Source of the DNA: Malania oleifera
Taxonomy: Eukaryota; Streptophyta; Magnoliopsida; Santalales; Ximeniaceae
Length of the DNA stretch: 64,000 bases
Reading direction: 5' to 3'
NCBI RefSeq assembly: GCF_029873635.1
Contig: NC_080419.1
Coordinates: forward strand, 63,337,040-63,401,039
Shown: positions 1 through 11,863 of the stretch, piece by piece
Layout: every line of letters starts with the position of its first letter
Position numbering within the stretch: position 1 is the stretch's first letter
Made by a program: the position numbers and the translations under genes
Notes under the pieces: generated by a model
Seen by the model: the letters and a program-made list of their open reading frames with translations, nothing else
Told to the model about the DNA's origin: nothing
Databases searched by the model: none

Positions 1-1549
1 TTTAGATAGGGAAAAAAAAGAAAAGAAAACAGAGGCATGCGTGGGCTCATGTAGACTTTGTATCCTCAGATCTCTGCCTCACCTTTTATAACGTGGGGGG
101 GCGTTCCCTGTGTTAATTGTATTCTTTATCTTATAATCATTTATGGATGAATCTTCTCCTTTATTTCTTGTCATGGATGAATTTACTTTTCATTTTTATT
201 TACTTTTTCGTTTTTCTATATTTGTTTCTTGAATTAAAGGGCTGTTTTGGTCGCACTATAAAAAATGATAGAACTGAAAACTTTAAAAAAAAAAAAAAAG
301 ATCAGAAATAGAATACTACCAATAAATTTTGGTCCAACAAAAATTATGGAAATGAAAACAAAAAATGAAAAAAATCAGAAATACATACTCAAGTGAAAGT
401 GGCAACTAGAAATTTATTTGTTTACTGTTTTTAAAATTTAAGTAAATAATGCTATTAAACTATTAAGAATTAAAGGCATAAATTAATTGTAAGTGCTATC
501 ATATCTTGAATGAAATTTGTGTTTTAACGGAGAACATCATAAGTTTTACTTTTTAAAACAACAGGAAATTAGAATGTAGATAAATATGTGATCTGCAAGA
601 ATCACGTATGAGTTCATGCAATCAAATGACTCCTCGTGATTTGATTTGGGAAGAAAAATAATGGAAGAAAAACTGTGCTATAGGATGCAAGAAGCCCGTA
701 AACAAATTGATTTTGGGTTGTGTTGAAGACGACAAGATGCTTGGTAAGTTGAAAAATTAAAATAAAGATTAAAGAAAATAAAAGTTCCATTACCATCAAG
801 GTGCAAAAAAAATATCATAACCTTGTGTTTTGGGGGCATCTTGAATTTTGGATTTACATTAATTTAGATAAAATGGGTGCAAAATTGTATTGAACTTTGT
901 CCAAATTCACACAAATCCATTTTGAGGGATTGATATCAATCTCCCAAATGTAGCATAAGAGAATTTATCACTCTTCTCCCCATAATTATGAAAACCCACT
1001 GCTATATTATAACCCAAGAACCTAAGGGTGGACCAATGTTAAAAACTCGTCGTCTTTTGGCTTGAACTTATACTTCCCAAGGCACAACTCACCTCTTTCT
1101 TCATGGTTAGTAAATACTCATGCTACATTATATATACTATCGTCCCTAAAGTCAAGATATAACTTTGAAAAATAATACTCTACTATGCTTGGAAAGTTAA
1201 GCCAAGTACATTATCCTACAAAGAGCCTTCAAGGAAGAAACGGCCAAGTTAAAAAAAGTAAACTATGCATGTCTTGAAAAGAAAAACCTCCCATTAATGC
1301 ATAAACAAACTAAAGGCTAATAAATTAGTCTTGAAAACAAACTTGAAATGAAATTGTGCCTATGTCAACCAAAACATTTATGCCCCATACAAGGTTCAAC
1401 TTCTAAACATCCTTCTTCCTTTTAGTTTTATTTTTATTTTTATTTTATTTTATTTTATAATTTCAATAAGTAGGTTCCACTGCTAGGTGGGACTAACTAA
1501 CAAATCTCTACCTTGTGGTATGTGGTGCCATCACATGTTGGCCCAAGTG
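1..1549. other. AT-rich intergenic sequence without supported gene
   Basis: No reading frame longer than about 80 codons and no recognisable protein motif. It holds an A-tract at about 285-299 and T-rich low-complexity sequence at about 1419-1462. I see no terminal repeat, tRNA or promoter structure that I would defend. Confidence 0.6.
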
Positions 1550-2510
1550 GCAACCCAAAGGGGGGCGATAAATTGGGTTCAATGAAACTTAAGAGTTTGA
1601 TTACTAAAATTAAAACACATTCAAGGAATTCAATCAAATTCACAAAAATATAAAAGTAATTAAAATAAAAAGAGTAAGGGAAGACAAATGCAAACCCCTT
1701 TATAGAGTGGTTCAGCTGTCCCAAGTCTATGTCCATTCCTTAAGACCCAACCACCTTGAGGTTCCACTAATCCTCTTACTTTAATAGAGGCAAAGTCACC
1801 AATTACCCTTTTCTTTGATGAAGGCAAGGACTCCAAGAGATTTGAATATAAAAGAAAGATTTCCTCATAAGGAAAGACACATAACTTGAAAGACCAAATA
1901 TAAATACAAAGTTATCAAGTCATGGAACTAATTAAGAGTTTTGTATTTTATCTCTTTGAGAAAAATAAACAAATTTGAGAGACTAGTAAGAGCTTCAGAG
2001 TATTTGGATGTGCAAATATGATAACAAAAGATTCTCTTCCATTTATTTGCTCTTAAAGGGAATATATATAGAATTTGAAGTCAAACTAGTTGTTTTCCAT
2101 TCGTTGGGATGTGTCAGCCTATTGACTGATTGGCCACTCTTTAGGGTCAATCAATCGATGACTACCGTTAGGCACATTCAACTCAGGATCTGATCAACCG
2201 TCCTTGAGGACTAGTCAACCAGGCAACCTTTTTTTTTTTTTCCGAGGGCGGTTGGCTTGAACTAGTCAACCTACCTCTAATTGGACCAGTCGACCTGCCC
2301 TTTGACCTAAAGTGGCCAACATGCTCTTTGGGATGGGCGACTGGTTTGGGTAGAGTAGCCCACATCAATATCATTTATTTTATTAATTTTCTTATCTATG
2401 TTATGAATTCATAGCACAATATAAGCATTATTTTCAAAATCATATCATGTTCAAAATACTTCAAAATAAAAAGTTTTCAAGTTTCTTCCCTATTGATGGT
2501 CATTTTGACT
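1550..2510 (-). mobile_element. degenerate Sirevirus-like LTR fragment
   Basis: Read on the minus strand, the segment ends near 1555-1585 with the 'aattcacccccttgggatt'-type sequence that terminates the copia LTRs elsewhere in this window. It also has a TATA stretch (2061-2070) and, at 2105-2345, spaced GTCGACC/GTCAACC motifs like those of the intact LTRs. No partner LTR, primer site or target duplication is visible. I call it an old LTR remnant; the upstream boundary (about 2510) is a guess. Confidence 0.45.
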
Positions 2511-2565
2511 GAATGAGCAGAGATTGACAAATCTTATTTATCTCCCTCTATCTTGAAAGTAATGA

Positions 2566-4326
2566 TGTAATCCCAAAAGGAGGGGTGAATTGGATATTTT
2601 AAAATTATTAAGCATAGTCTCAGGTTATTTAAAACCTTTTAAAATATACCAATCACAATCTCACACCAATCTCAAACACAATCTACTAATCAGCGATAGT
2701 ACTATACCAATAGACAATCCTAGGTATATATGAAATTGAAAAAAAGACTCTAAATTTAAGCTTTCAACTAGTTCAACAATTACTCTGAATTCAATCAAAA
2801 ATCAAATATGTTATTTAAGACAAAAATTCAATAATGCAAACTTAGCACCTTACTTTCTTGTGCTTGAATACACAACCAGTCACAATAGCTTTGCCTCAGC
2901 CAATAGAAACTAAATCCAAGGTTCAAGACTTGTTTGAATTTCAACTGAAAACTTTAAAACATACAAATCATTAAACAAACCAATCGATTTATTCAAAGTA
3001 CTCTAGAACCGAACTCAACATGCAATTTAATTTTCCCAATGAATTTAGAAACATACACAACAGATTATGATTGCAAAATTTAAAGAGATAAGGAAAGAAT
3101 ATTGAACACCATATTTTTTACAAGGTTCGGCTTACCGCCTCTATCCTTGCCTCAAGAAACTTGCTGTGAGGATTTCCTTTACCCACTTTGTTCAATAGGT
3201 GGAGTACGCCTCTCTCCGTTGGAAGGTGGAGACCCCTGTCTAACGAGAACACCCTCTCGCTAGGCAACGATTCAAACCCTAGACCGTCAAATTGCTAAAC
3301 CAACAATACAAATTTTTTGTACAATAAAAACACTCTTATACTTCGAAAATCAATATGCAATAGAAGCTCATAGAAGCTCATAGAAGCTCATAAAGCACTA
3401 TATACTTCGAAAATCAATATGCAATAGAAGCTCATAGAGATTGCAAAGATATTATGATTGTAAGATAAGAGAATTATAAAAACAAAATCAGAAATCGTCT
3501 AGGGCTTTCAGCAAAAAATGCACAGCAGTTTTTTAGAGTATGAATCAAGAGTATAACAAAAATTTGAATTGTATATGCGAGTATTGGATGCCCTGACTAC
3601 GTAAAAAACATCTTTATATAGAGTAGGAAAAATTGTTACCGTTTTCCCTAAGTTTGGAAACCAAATCATTCGAATTTGGAAAGAAATTAGTGCTATTAGA
3701 AAGTTTAAAACATAGACTTCAGTTGCCTGAACCATGAGGTCATTTTCCTGAACTAAGTAAAAATAGCGCTCCAAAACAGGCAGTAGTAGTTCAGTCGCAT
3801 GACCCCGAGAGTTCAGCCACCCGACCCTGTTCTATTTTCTTTTTACATTGGTAGTAGCATATTAGTCACCTAATTGGTAATCATCAATCACTTGAACACT
3901 ATACTACTTAGTGTTTTTCACATTTTGATTCCAAAACTTGTTTATATTAACTTTGAAGAGTATTTTGAACCTTTTAAAAATATTTTTCATATTCTAAATA
4001 AAGTCTCTAAGTCCATAATTAAATCCTAAGAGCTTCAGCCACAATATTAAATTTTATAAGTACTTACATGAGACTCTAAAAAGATAAATACACTTAAATT
4101 CCTAAGTCTTCATGTTGCATAGCTTTTGACATTGTCCAAGCTTGATCATCACTTCAATACGCTTATATCCTTCATGACTTGTAGCTTTAAGTTTGGGCTT
4201 CATTCAATCTTTTAAAAGTAGAACCATTTACTTTGTGACACACTCGATTCCTGAAAAACTTGAAAGTACAATTAGTAACCTTGATTTTTTATCAACAAAA
4301 CGAGATTAAACCTTGTTAGGCCAACA
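2566..4326 (-). mobile_element. 3' LTR of minus-strand Sirevirus-like element B
   Basis: On the minus strand it begins TGTTGGCC at 4326 and ends GGATTACA at 2566 (TG...CA). A polypurine tract lies immediately upstream (plus-strand 4327-4340), so this is the 3' LTR of an element lying to the right. Inside are a TATA box (minus strand, about 3613-3620), an AACGG core 18 bp upstream of it (3639-3643), and TTCAG..CTGAA-type motifs at 3720-3835. The same family recurs as the solo LTR 26069-28175. No target duplication can be tested because the 5' end is not seen. Confidence 0.75.
3340..3440. repeat. local duplication with 10-bp tandem repeat inside LTR B
   Basis: A stretch starting 'cttcgaaaatcaatatgcaa' occurs twice (about 3341 and 3407). 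The first copy is followed by three tandem copies of TAGAAGCTCA. It looks like replication slippage within the LTR. Confidence 0.7.
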
Positions 4327-4724
4327 ATCTCCCCCTTTTATTGATGACAAAAAAGGAGTAAAATGAGGTAGCCTTGATAAGGCTCCCCCTCACAATAAGC
4401 ATAGAACACAAAAAATATAATCAATATACAACTATGTGTTAAAGCTTTAACCGTGAGTTTGTGCTTCTCCTTTTAAAAAGATTGCCCTCAACAAGTCATT
4501 TCATGAATATTAACACTTACAAAGCTCATATCATAATTTCAATATGACATGTATCAAGCTTTAGAAAAAATATCGTATATCAAGCTAACATGTATTACTC
4601 CCCCTGAATGTAATGTTTCTTTGAACAACATTCAATGTTCAATAAATTCATAAGAGATTTCAATACATTCATAAGATATATCTACATTTAGCATAAACTT
4701 ATCAGCATGTATAGCAACAATTTA
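4327..4724 (-). mobile_element. 3' internal region and polypurine tract of element B
   Basis: The plus-strand run ATCTCCCCCTTTTA (4327-4340) is, on the minus strand, a purine tract directly abutting the LTR start, as expected for second-strand priming. The rest is non-coding 3' sequence with further pyrimidine-rich blocks. It is cut at 4725 by element A and appears to resume at 25531. Confidence 0.65.
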
Positions 4725-5640
4725 TGTTGACTCTATGTGTAACGACCTGCTTAACTTATCACATAATAACCATAAATAATAATAACATCAACCCGAACCC
4801 GTGGGTAGCGGGGATAGCCTGACATGAACAGCGGAAACCTAAGCAGCAGTAAAAATAAATTACATCCATCAAACCATTAATTACATAATACCAGAGTTTA
4901 CTACATCATCAAAATACTATATTTATATACAACCTCCAAAACATAAAAATAATCTTAGGATCATACAACAAAAATCTCCTGATCCTAGATCAAAATCTTA
5001 CCCTCCTAGTGGGGTAACTCCTCTCACTCAATGGCGGCCACGACCCGCCGGTCTTTCAGGGTCTCCTGAAAAATTAATTTAAGTTCAGGGGTGAGACACT
5101 TCTCAGTAAGGGAAAATAAACTAAATACAACTGTGTGGCAACATGAATATATAATGCAATTATACATATATAATACATTTCATATAACTATAAATATTCG
5201 TCATAACATATTGAATCATCATATACTTTCATATTTTTCTAGTAACTCATATCATTCATAAATCGTCTGTTATATCTGATAATACTGAAAACAAACCTAG
5301 GATGAATAGTTAGCTGATGTCATGTATTACCCCCCTATGACGGGTTGTGCAGGCCGAAGGCGGGACCCGACAATGGCTGGCCGACCACTACCGAGTCAAA
5401 AATGTTTGTAAGTACGATGGGTCCGCCACACCTTGGTTTGGACTTCCAGGTGGACGTTTACAACTCTACACTGAAAGCCACCTCGACTATCCATCTCCCA
5501 CCCCCTCGTGGGGTGGTTAGCATAAGTCTGAACATAGATATCTAATCTATATATATAGCTACGGTACCGAGCTCCTGAAACTGAACTAAACTAACATCTG
5601 GATTCTGATAACATATAATACATGATATTATAACATCTTT

Positions 5641-5850
5641 CATAATTTCATAAATATGGCCTTGCGCCGAAATCATTTCATAAATACGACCTCGTGCCGA
5701 TCGTTTCGTAAATACGGCCTCGTGCCGAACATTTCATAATTATGGTCTCATGCCAAATATTTCATAATTACAGTCTCGTGCCGAATATTTCATAATTACG
5801 GTCTCATGCCGAATATTTCATAATTACGGCCTCGTGCTGAACATTTCATA
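5641..5850. repeat. 28-bp tandem repeat array, about 7.5 copies, in the 3' LTR
   Basis: Units of about 28 bp of the form 'catttcataattacggtctc' plus 'rtgccgaa'. Copies differ mainly by C/T and G/A changes in ACGG/CGTGCC. There are no unique spacers, so it is not a CRISPR-like array. The sister array is at 12765-12976. Confidence 0.9.
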
Positions 5851-6559
5851 CATATCATTTTGAAAATAAATCAATTATCATGTATTTCAAAATCATCATA
5901 CACTGCATTATTACGTAATTCCTGAAAACATGTTTACTCGTAAAATTGTTGTAACGTAATATATTTCATGAAAAATAATACTCATGCCACACAATGCTAA
6001 ATTAAATCATATGTTCCATTCTAAAATTGTAATTACTGTAAACAGCAGTATTTTCCCAAGTATGCATTTATTCCATAATATTCAAATATCGTACATATTT
6101 TTCAGAAAATCAATTTGCTCATAAATAATAGTAATTTGGTTGAAAAATAATTGCTTTAGTTTATTCCCTTGCCTGACTACTGAGAAAGCCCCTAAAATAT
6201 CCTGGTCTAACACCCATAGGATTTCCTGATCAATACCTTGAAAATGAAAATTTTCAGTATTAAACTTCAGTATTTTCATGAGTATATCATTTTCTATAAT
6301 TACCGCAAGACCAAATTTAGCTTAAAAAGCCTTACCTCAACTCAGGGATGATTTTCAACGGAGTTCCACCAACGATCCACTTTGGCAAATATGCAGAGAA
6401 CTTCTCTAAGAGTGTCGTGGTGGTCTCAGATTGTCAATCCGGCAAGCAAGGGAGCCGAAATCGAAGAGAGAAGAGAGAGAAACCGTAGGGAGAGAGAGAG
6501 TGAGTGAAATTTTTCCTTAATTTTGACATTTAATCCGGGTTTTTTATATTTATAGGACA

Positions 6560-6710
6560 GGATTCATCGACGAGCCACGTCATCTCGTCGATGAGTCCTT
6601 CAATAATTTCGTCGATGAAACCCACTCCTCGTTGACGAAATTCAGACTGCTCAAAACCTCTCTCGGTATTTCCTCGTCGACAAATCCCCTATGTTCGTCG
6701 ACGAGGCCCT
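6560..6710. repeat. cluster of TCGTCGACGA-type palindromes in Tekay 3' LTR
   Basis: About six copies, spaced 20-40 bp, of variants of the palindrome TCGTCGACGA (for example CGTCGATGAG and TCGTCGACAA). Several are degraded by CG to TG/CA changes relative to the sister cluster at 13705-13860. Confidence 0.8.
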
Positions 6711-6802
6711 GACAACTTCTCTCGGTTATTCCTTCTGTTACTATTTCCATTTCCCTTCCTCTTTATTTAAATTACATAATAATTATTATTCGGGTCGTCA
6801 CA

Positions 6803-6813
6803 TTCTCCCTTCC
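6803..6813 (-). promoter_or_regulatory. polypurine tract of the Tekay element
   Basis: The plus strand TTCTCCCTTCC reads GGAAGGGAGAA on the minus strand and directly abuts the LTR TGTGACGACC. This is the expected primer for plus-strand DNA synthesis. Confidence 0.85.
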
Positions 6814-7059
6814 TTATAAAATTTCGTCCTCGAAATTCACTATCTATATTTCCTTCTATCATCTCATAAAGGCAAAATGGTCTACTTATTTTATTACTTA
6901 CTCTCACTTATGGCGGAGGAATACCGTGGTTACATTTCAAGTCCTAGGAGATTACATATACCAAAATAAAATTTCCCCCAAAATTAAAATACCACATACT
7001 ACCTAAAACATTACATGTGCCTGCACAAGAAACATCACATATTTACTCACATTTCTTAA

Positions 7060-7479
7060 TCACATCTGATCTTCCAGGAACAGTTGCGGGTATTTTTTTC
7101 TGATCTGCTCCTTGAGTTCCCAAGAAGCCTCTTCTACTGCGTGATTCCTCCATAGAACTTTTACTAGAGGAATCTTCTTATTATGTAGTTCCTGTTCCTG
7201 TCGGTCCAAGATCTGCACTGGTACCTCCTCATAGACTAGCGAATCATTGAGCTCTAACTCACCATAGCTGATAATATGAGAAGGGTCTGGGACATATTTC
7301 CTCAACATAGATACATGGAATACGTCGTGTATCCTGGATAGTGTAGGTGGCAAAGCTAGTCTATAGGCCACTGGCCCCACTTTCTCTAAAATCTCAAATG
7401 GACCGATAAACCTAGGACTAAGTTTACCCTTCCTACCAAACCTCATAACTCCTTTTAATGGAGCTATCTTCAAAAACAC
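7060..7479 (-). pseudogene. Tekay integrase C-terminus with chromodomain
   Basis: An open stretch of 139 residues at the end of the polyprotein. Residues about 18-45 hold the GPF/Y module of chromovirus integrases ([20 protein letters not shown]). Residues about 82-134 ([12 protein letters not shown]...VLWRN...ASWE) match the strand-strand-helix pattern of the chromodomain-like tail, with the Leu-Trp and Trp-Glu positions kept. In chromoviruses this tail is thought to direct integration to marked chromatin. It is the best-preserved part of the element after the RT. A frameshift separates it from the integrase core upstream. The stop lies just left of 7062. Confidence 0.85.
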
Positions 7480-8729
7480 ATAATCACCAGCATCGAATCC
7501 AAATTCCTGCGGCGATTATCGGCATAACTTTTTTGGTAGCTCTGAGCTGCACTGATTCTTTCCCTGATAAGTCGAACCTTGTCATATGCCTGCTGCACCA
7601 TCTCTGGACCCACAACTTGCCGCTCACCCATTTCATCCCAATACAAAGGAGATCGGCATCTCCTGCCGTATAAAGCCTCAAACGGTGCCATGCCAATACT
7701 GGTCTAATAACTATTATTATACGCGAACTCTACCAGCGGCATGAACTGAGTCCAGCTACCCCCAAAATCCAATACACATGCACGGAGCATATCTTCTAGT
7801 ATCTATATCGTCCTCTCAGTCTGTTCATCTGACTGAGGATGGAATGTCATGCTAAACGATAACTGAGACCCCAGAGCCTCCTGCAAGCTCCTCTAAAATC
7901 ATGACGTGGATCGTGGGTCTCGATCTAACACAATAGATACAGGCACCCCATGAGAACGAACTATCTCCTTAATGTAAATCTCAGCTAAACGGCTGAGGGA
8001 ATAGCTAATCTTGATAGGGAGAAAATGGGTGGACTTAGTCAACCGGTCTACTATCACCCAAATCGCATTCTGGCCATGGGATGTCGATGGCAGCCCTAAG
8101 ACAAAATCCATAGATATATGATCCCACTTTCACTCTGGGATAAATAGCGGCTGCAATTGACCCACTGGCCTCTAGTGCTCAGCCTTTACCTGCTGGCACG
8201 TCAAGCACTGGGCTACATACTCGGCAATCTCTCTCTTCATACCACTCCACTAGTACGACTCTCGCAGATCTCTGTACATCTTCGTACTACCGGGATGAAC
8301 TGTATACAAAGATCTATGAGCCTCCTCTAAAATAGTCCTTCTAATGTCAGCATCCGCAGGAACATATAATCTAGAACGGAACCGCAAAGCTCCGTTATCT
8401 GAAATGCAGAATTCCTCTCCCTGACCACTCTGCACTCTGTCCATTACCTCTACCAATTCTGGATCTTCTTTCTAGGCAGTTTTAATTCTTTCCTCCAAAG
8501 TAGGCTATACCACTAAGCTAGTGATACATACTGGAGTATTACTCTCTATCAATTCAATGTCGAGTCTCTCTAGATCCATCATGATCGGACACTGGATCTC
8601 CATAACTGCCAACGCTGGTTCCCCAAATTTCCTACTCAGTGCATCAGCTACCACATTTGTTTTCCCTGGGTGGTAACTGATAGTACAATCAAAATACTTA
8701 ATCAACTCTAACCACCTTCTCTGCCTCAT
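7480..8729 (-). pseudogene. Tekay integrase, zinc-binding and catalytic core, broken
   Basis: Pieces in several frames: a zinc-finger segment around 8200-8330 (EEAHRSLYTVHPGSTKMYRDL followed by an ECLTC-like CLTCQQ motif after a stop) and the catalytic core from about 8111. The first acidic residue is in MDFVLGLP and the second in LDRDPRSTS (usually SDRDPRFTS). The glutamate is in the TERTI segment near 7800, followed by a stop. The core then continues through EFAYN and MAPFEALYGRRCRSPLYWDE to 7470. At least five in-frame stops and frame changes are visible. Not functional. Confidence 0.85.
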
Positions 8730-9125
8730 ATTTAATTCCTTCTGGGTGAAAAAATACTTTAAACTCTTGTGGTCAAAGAAAATCTCACACTACTCACCGT
8801 ACAGATAATGCCTCCAAATTTTTAATGCGTGTACTACTGTAGCCAATTCAAGATCATGGGTAGGGTAGTTCTTTTCATATTCTTTCAAATGTCTGGACAC
8901 ATACGCCCCCACCCTGCCATGATGCATCAATACACAATCAAGTCCTTTCAAGGACGCATCACTGTAGATAGTATAGCCCTCACCCCCTGATGAGATGACT
9001 AATACTGGCACTGTGACTAGCCTCTGCTTCAATTCCTGAAAACTTTGTTAACAGCTGTCATCCCATTCAAATCTGGTATTCTTTCTAGTTAGTTGTGTCA
9101 GAGGCCTGATAAAGCTGAGAACCCC
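8730..9125 (-). pseudogene. Tekay RNase H domain, broken
   Basis: Segment [22 protein letters not shown] carries the first catalytic Asp (SDAS). [24 protein letters not shown] carries the Glu helix. The next frame has the DHKSLKYFF and VVADALSR motifs (8650-8780). It follows the RT after a frameshift near 9190 and a stop near 9035. Confidence 0.85.
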
Positions 9126-9836
9126 TCAACGAAATGACGGTAATAACCAACTAACCCAAGAAACTCCCAATCTTCTGGATGTTCCTCGGTCTAGCCAATT
9201 CATTACCGCCTCAATCTTACTGGGATCTACAGAAATTCCGTCTCCTGAGATAACATGCCCCAAAAACACAACTTTCTCGAGCCAGAATTCACATTTATTG
9301 AATTTCGCATACAACTTCTTCTCTCTAAGCATCTGCAAGACCTGCCTCAAATGTATCTCGTGCTCCTCATAGCTCCTCGAATAGACCAGTACATCATCAA
9401 TAAAAACAACTACAAACTGATCTAAATATGGATGAAAAATCCTATTCATCAAATCCATAAATATCGCAGGAGCATTCGTCAAACCAAATGGCATAACGAG
9501 GAACTCGTAATGCCCATACCTGGTTCTGAAAGTCGTCTTTGATACATCCTCTACTCTCACCTTTACCTGATGGTAACCTGACCTGAGATTGATCTTGGAA
9601 TACACCCGTGTACCCTGGAGCTGGTCAAACAAATCATCAATACGGGGTAGAGGATACTTGTTCTTGATAGTCACTTTATTAATCTCCCTGTAGTCTATGC
9701 ACATCCTCATAGAGCCATCCTACTTTTTCACGAATGGTACTGGAGCTCCCCACGGAGATACACTTGGTCGTATGAAGCCCTTATCAAGCAAATCCTGCAG
9801 CTGATCTTTCAGTTCTACCAACTCTGCTGGTGCCAT
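9126..9836 (-). pseudogene. Tekay reverse transcriptase
   Basis: The Ty3/gypsy RT is recognisable from [10 protein letters not shown] (then a stop at about 9720) through [28 protein letters not shown] and the catalytic FIDDVLVYS (Tyr replaced by Phe, both Asp intact) to [11 protein letters not shown]. The stretch 9710-9126 is open for 194 codons, but its last 20 are frameshifted away from the expected WEFLGL...GYYRRFV sequence. Two stops and one frameshift disable it. Confidence 0.92.
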
Positions 9837-10847
9837 TCAGTACGGTGTTTTAGAGATCGGTGCTGTACCTGGAAGTAGATCAATAGGGAAATCTACTTCA
9901 CGATCAGGCGGCAAACCTAGTAATTCATCTGGAAACACATCTGTAAATTCTTTTACCATGGGCGTATTGATAAGCTTCAATTCATTTTTTGACATTTCCT
10001 TCACAAAAGCCATGAATCCCAGACAGCCACTCTGGAGCAGTCCCCTCGCTTGAACAGCTGAGACCATCTGAGGTAAAGATTGCACTTGTGACCCTGTAAA
10101 TCTGAATTCTGGTTTTCCTGGAGGTCTAAATATCACTTCTCTTGCACGATAGTCTATTATAGCAGAATTAGCTGCTAGACAATCCATGCCGAAGATGATA
10201 TCAAACCCGTGTATATCCAGCACCACCAAATCAGCAGATAGAATTTTCCCCTGAACATCAACTGGACAACCACGGAGTACCCTACTACATCTCACCGCTG
10301 ACCCGGTCGGTGTAGCCACTAATAACTCGACATCTAGTGATTGTGTTTCGACCCTACACAGTTTAACACACCCTAAGGACACAAACGAGTGTGTGGCACT
10401 AGAATCAAAAAGTGAAATAACTTTAAATGAAAACACATTAATCGTACCTGTCACCACGTCGCTGGCTGTCTCAGCATCACCCGGCGTCAAAGCAAAAACC
10501 CTGGCTAGGGCTATATTCCTCTGCTGGCTTCCACGTGGCGCCTGGTAGCCTCCTCCAGCAGGTCTAGGAGCAGGAGCAGCATCAATCTGAGCTTGGCAAT
10601 CCCTCATCACATGCCCTGGCTCCCCATATCGATAGCAAACACCTTGCCCAGCACAACACTCCCCTAGGTGCCTCTTCCCACAAGTCAGGCAAACTGGAGG
10701 TGGTTGTACACCCTGAAAACCGCGATTCCTGGTCTCTTGCCTCCGATCTCTGTAGTAGCCACCCCTCTTCCACAAACCACGTCCGACCCCCTGCTGGGAA
10801 CCAGAAGGTGTGGACCTCTTCTTCTGCCTCTGCTTCTCAGCCTCCAA
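9837..10847 (-). pseudogene. Tekay gag C-terminus, protease and RT linker (336-codon open segment)
   Basis: Residues 53-66 and 71-84 form zinc knuckles. In the second, the second Cys is Tyr (CYRYGEPGHVMRDC), so zinc binding is probably lost. Residues 147-155 are the aspartic protease active site, FDSSATHSF instead of the usual FDSGATHSF. IIFGMDCLA and a later hydrophobic loop fit the rest of the retropepsin fold. Residues 290-330 lead into the RT (FTDVFPDELLGLPPDREVDF). The segment ends at a stop at 9837, probably from CGA to TGA. Both active-site changes are simple transitions. Confidence 0.88.
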
Positions 10848-11539
10848 CCGCTCCCCAATCTCTACTATAGTGGCTCGTTTAACCAGCTCGGCGAAGTCCT
10901 ATAACTTCAGTATCGATATCTGCTTGTATATTTCTCTCCCCAGGCCTCTTTCAAACTGTCATACCTTCTTCACCTCATCTAGAATGATGTATGGGGCGAA
11001 GCGAGATAGCTAGATGAACCTCGCCGCGTACTGCTGCACTGACAGCTGTCCCTGCTTCAGATTCAGGAACTCCTTAATCTTAGCCTCCCTAGACGAGGCT
11101 GGAAATGTCTGTCAAAGAATATTTCTTTAAACCGTTCCCACGTCATTTCCACAGGCACAGTCCTCTACTGCTCTAATAACCTCACCGCCGACCACCATCT
11201 CTCGACCTCTCCAATCAGTTTATATATGGCAAATAGTACCCTCTATTCCTGATAACCCTGCAACACTGCAAATATCTTTTCGATCTCCTACACTCAGTTT
11301 TCCGCGACTGCAGGATCTGTTCCCCCTGAGAAAGCTGGAGGATTCATTTTAATAAACTTCTCGATCGAGCTACTGTGGCCTGCCGATGGACCACCATGCT
11401 CCCTCGAACTTCTGGCAATCTCGGCCATGACTTGCTAAGCTACGCTGCGTAAGACTGCATCAGAATCACTACCCGTAGTGCCCGAGGGTCCAGCACCCTC
11501 ACTCCCACTAGTGTGGGCACTACTACCACCGGGGTCCAT
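10848..11539 (-). pseudogene. Tekay gag N-terminal part, broken
   Basis: A start codon lies at 11539 (MDPGGSSAHTSG...). The capsid-like retrotransposon gag domain is readable in pieces (FIKMNPPAFSGGTDP, EIEKIF, VERWW) but contains at least four stops. Several of these fit Gln CAG to TAG or Trp TGG to TGA changes. It leads into the knuckle segment at 10847. Confidence 0.8.
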
Positions 11540-11846
11540 CTTGAAAAACAATAAACTTAACTCAGAACCCCCCCCCCCTTCACTATACATATCATCCAAC
11601 TCATATAATATATTCTCCTACTTAATTTGTCACTTCTGATCTTAATTCAAGGTTCAATCCTGTGACCTAAATACTCAATCCGACAATAGTTTACAATGAC
11701 TTTCCTGAAATCATCACCCCAGGAAAATCACACAAACCACCACGGAAGTCGTGCATCTAGACTACAAAACCAGACCTCAAATCCCCTTATCTTATACTTC
11801 AGTATTATTACTACTGCATTCTAGAGTCTACAAAACCTAGTAACCT

Positions 11847-11860
11847 TGGCTCTGATACCA
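11847..11860 (-). promoter_or_regulatory. primer binding site of the Tekay element
   Basis: Minus-strand TGGTATCAGAGCCA, complementary to the 3' end of initiator tRNA-Met, starts three bases inside the 5' LTR end (11864). Confidence 0.92.
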
Positions 11861-11863
11861 AAC

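Larger units (their letters stand above)
4738..6802 (-). repeat. 3' LTR of the Tekay element
   Basis: 2065 bp, TGTAACGACC...GGTCGTCACA in plus-strand reading. It matches 11864-13946 along its whole length, with scattered substitutions that are mostly C/T and G/A. It contains the 28-bp repeat array (5641-5850) and a cluster of GTCGAC-core palindromes (6560-6710). Confidence 0.92.

Noticed and set aside
5641-5850. CRISPR-like repeat array
   Set aside because: Units are contiguous 28-bp tandem copies without unique spacers, they lie inside an LTR, and the genome is a plant.
10668-11013. Plus-strand frames across the Tekay gag
   Set aside because: Antisense shadows of the gag knuckle region.
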